From CAUZIZ01 sp047514575 (GTDB lineage: Bacteria > Acidobacteriota > UBA6911 > RPQK01 > JAJDTT01): a stretch of DNA of 6,642 bases. The notes beneath the pieces are model-generated. The model worked only from the letters and a program-made list of their open reading frames with translations. It was not told where the DNA came from and searched no databases. The stretch covers positions 1 through 6,642 of the forward strand of contig JAKZYH010000602.1 of NCBI GenBank assembly GCA_047514575.1, in the 5' to 3' direction. Each line of letters begins with the position of its first letter. The first letter of the stretch is position 1. Positions 6,502 through 6,642 of this stretch are shown in pieces. A program made the translations under genes and the position numbers.

Positions 6502-6642
6502 CTAACCTGAAACTTCATTTGGCTGTTCCTGAAGCACAAGCGTGTAACCCATTGATTGCGCGATCTTTAACGCATACTTGAGACGGTCTTCCTGGTATTT
6601 TGCTTCGTAGGCGGCCACTCCCTGTTCCACGTACTGTTGTCC
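6502..6642 (-). CDS. C-terminal end of an unidentified protein, possibly a transposase (partial, 5' end outside window)
   Basis: The minus frame is open from the right edge for 46 codons to a TAG at 6502-6504. The tail reads GQQYVEQGVAAYEAKYQE, a Lys/Leu-rich helical stretch, then MGYTLVLQEQ and a short polar end. Codons look like genuine coding sequence. The layout (G-x-x-Y-V-E-x-G, Y-E-x-x-Y, long amphipathic helix, then G-Y-x-L-V) resembles the C-terminal tails of some bacterial transposases as I recall them. That is pattern memory only; no catalytic residue is in view, so neither the family nor the function can be confirmed. It points the same way as the genes downstream, 305 bases from the haem-protein start. 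Confidence 0.5.
   Translation of the reverse strand, partial: GQQYVEQGVAAYEAKYQEDRLKYALKIAQSMGYTLVLQEQPNEVSG

Overview
The window holds four genes, all on the minus strand, so it reads from high to low coordinates. The best-supported content is a pair of exported proteins of the 'planctomycete-type' uncharacterised families: a secreted two-haem DUF1587/1595/1592/1588/1585 cytochrome and a Tat-exported DUF1552 (HXXSHH) protein. A lipoprotein with a beta-propeller-like region followed by a PHP-type metal-dependent domain lies downstream. Such sets are typical of Planctomycetota, Verrucomicrobiota and Acidobacteriota, which are rich in these families. The phylum cannot be fixed from this sequence alone. 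Base composition looks moderately GC-rich.

Layout, in transcription order. (1) 6502-6642 is the last 46 codons of a gene entering from the right edge; its tail resembles transposase C-termini, but this is uncertain. (2) 6197-6501 is non-coding. It holds three 8-bp tandem repeats, a perfect 6-bp hairpin that buries a very strong Shine-Dalgarno sequence, and a possible 9-codon leader ORF whose stop overlaps the next start. (3) 3809-6196 encodes the haem protein. (4) 2454-3812 encodes the DUF1552 protein, overlapping the previous gene by ATGA, so the two form a translationally coupled unit. (5) 2221-2453 is intergenic, with two hairpins, an inverted repeat and a well-spaced plus-strand SD-ATG of unclear meaning. 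(6) 1-2220 is the 5' 740 codons of the propeller/PHP lipoprotein. This frame is open throughout and runs off the left edge.

Working model (inference): the haem protein and its DUF1552 partner act together outside the cytoplasm, probably in an oxidative or hydrolytic process on an unknown substrate. One appears to use the Sec route with cytochrome c maturation outside the membrane, the other the folded-protein Tat route. The lipoprotein may be co-expressed or have its own promoter. No RNA gene or CRISPR array was seen, and no complete mobile element.
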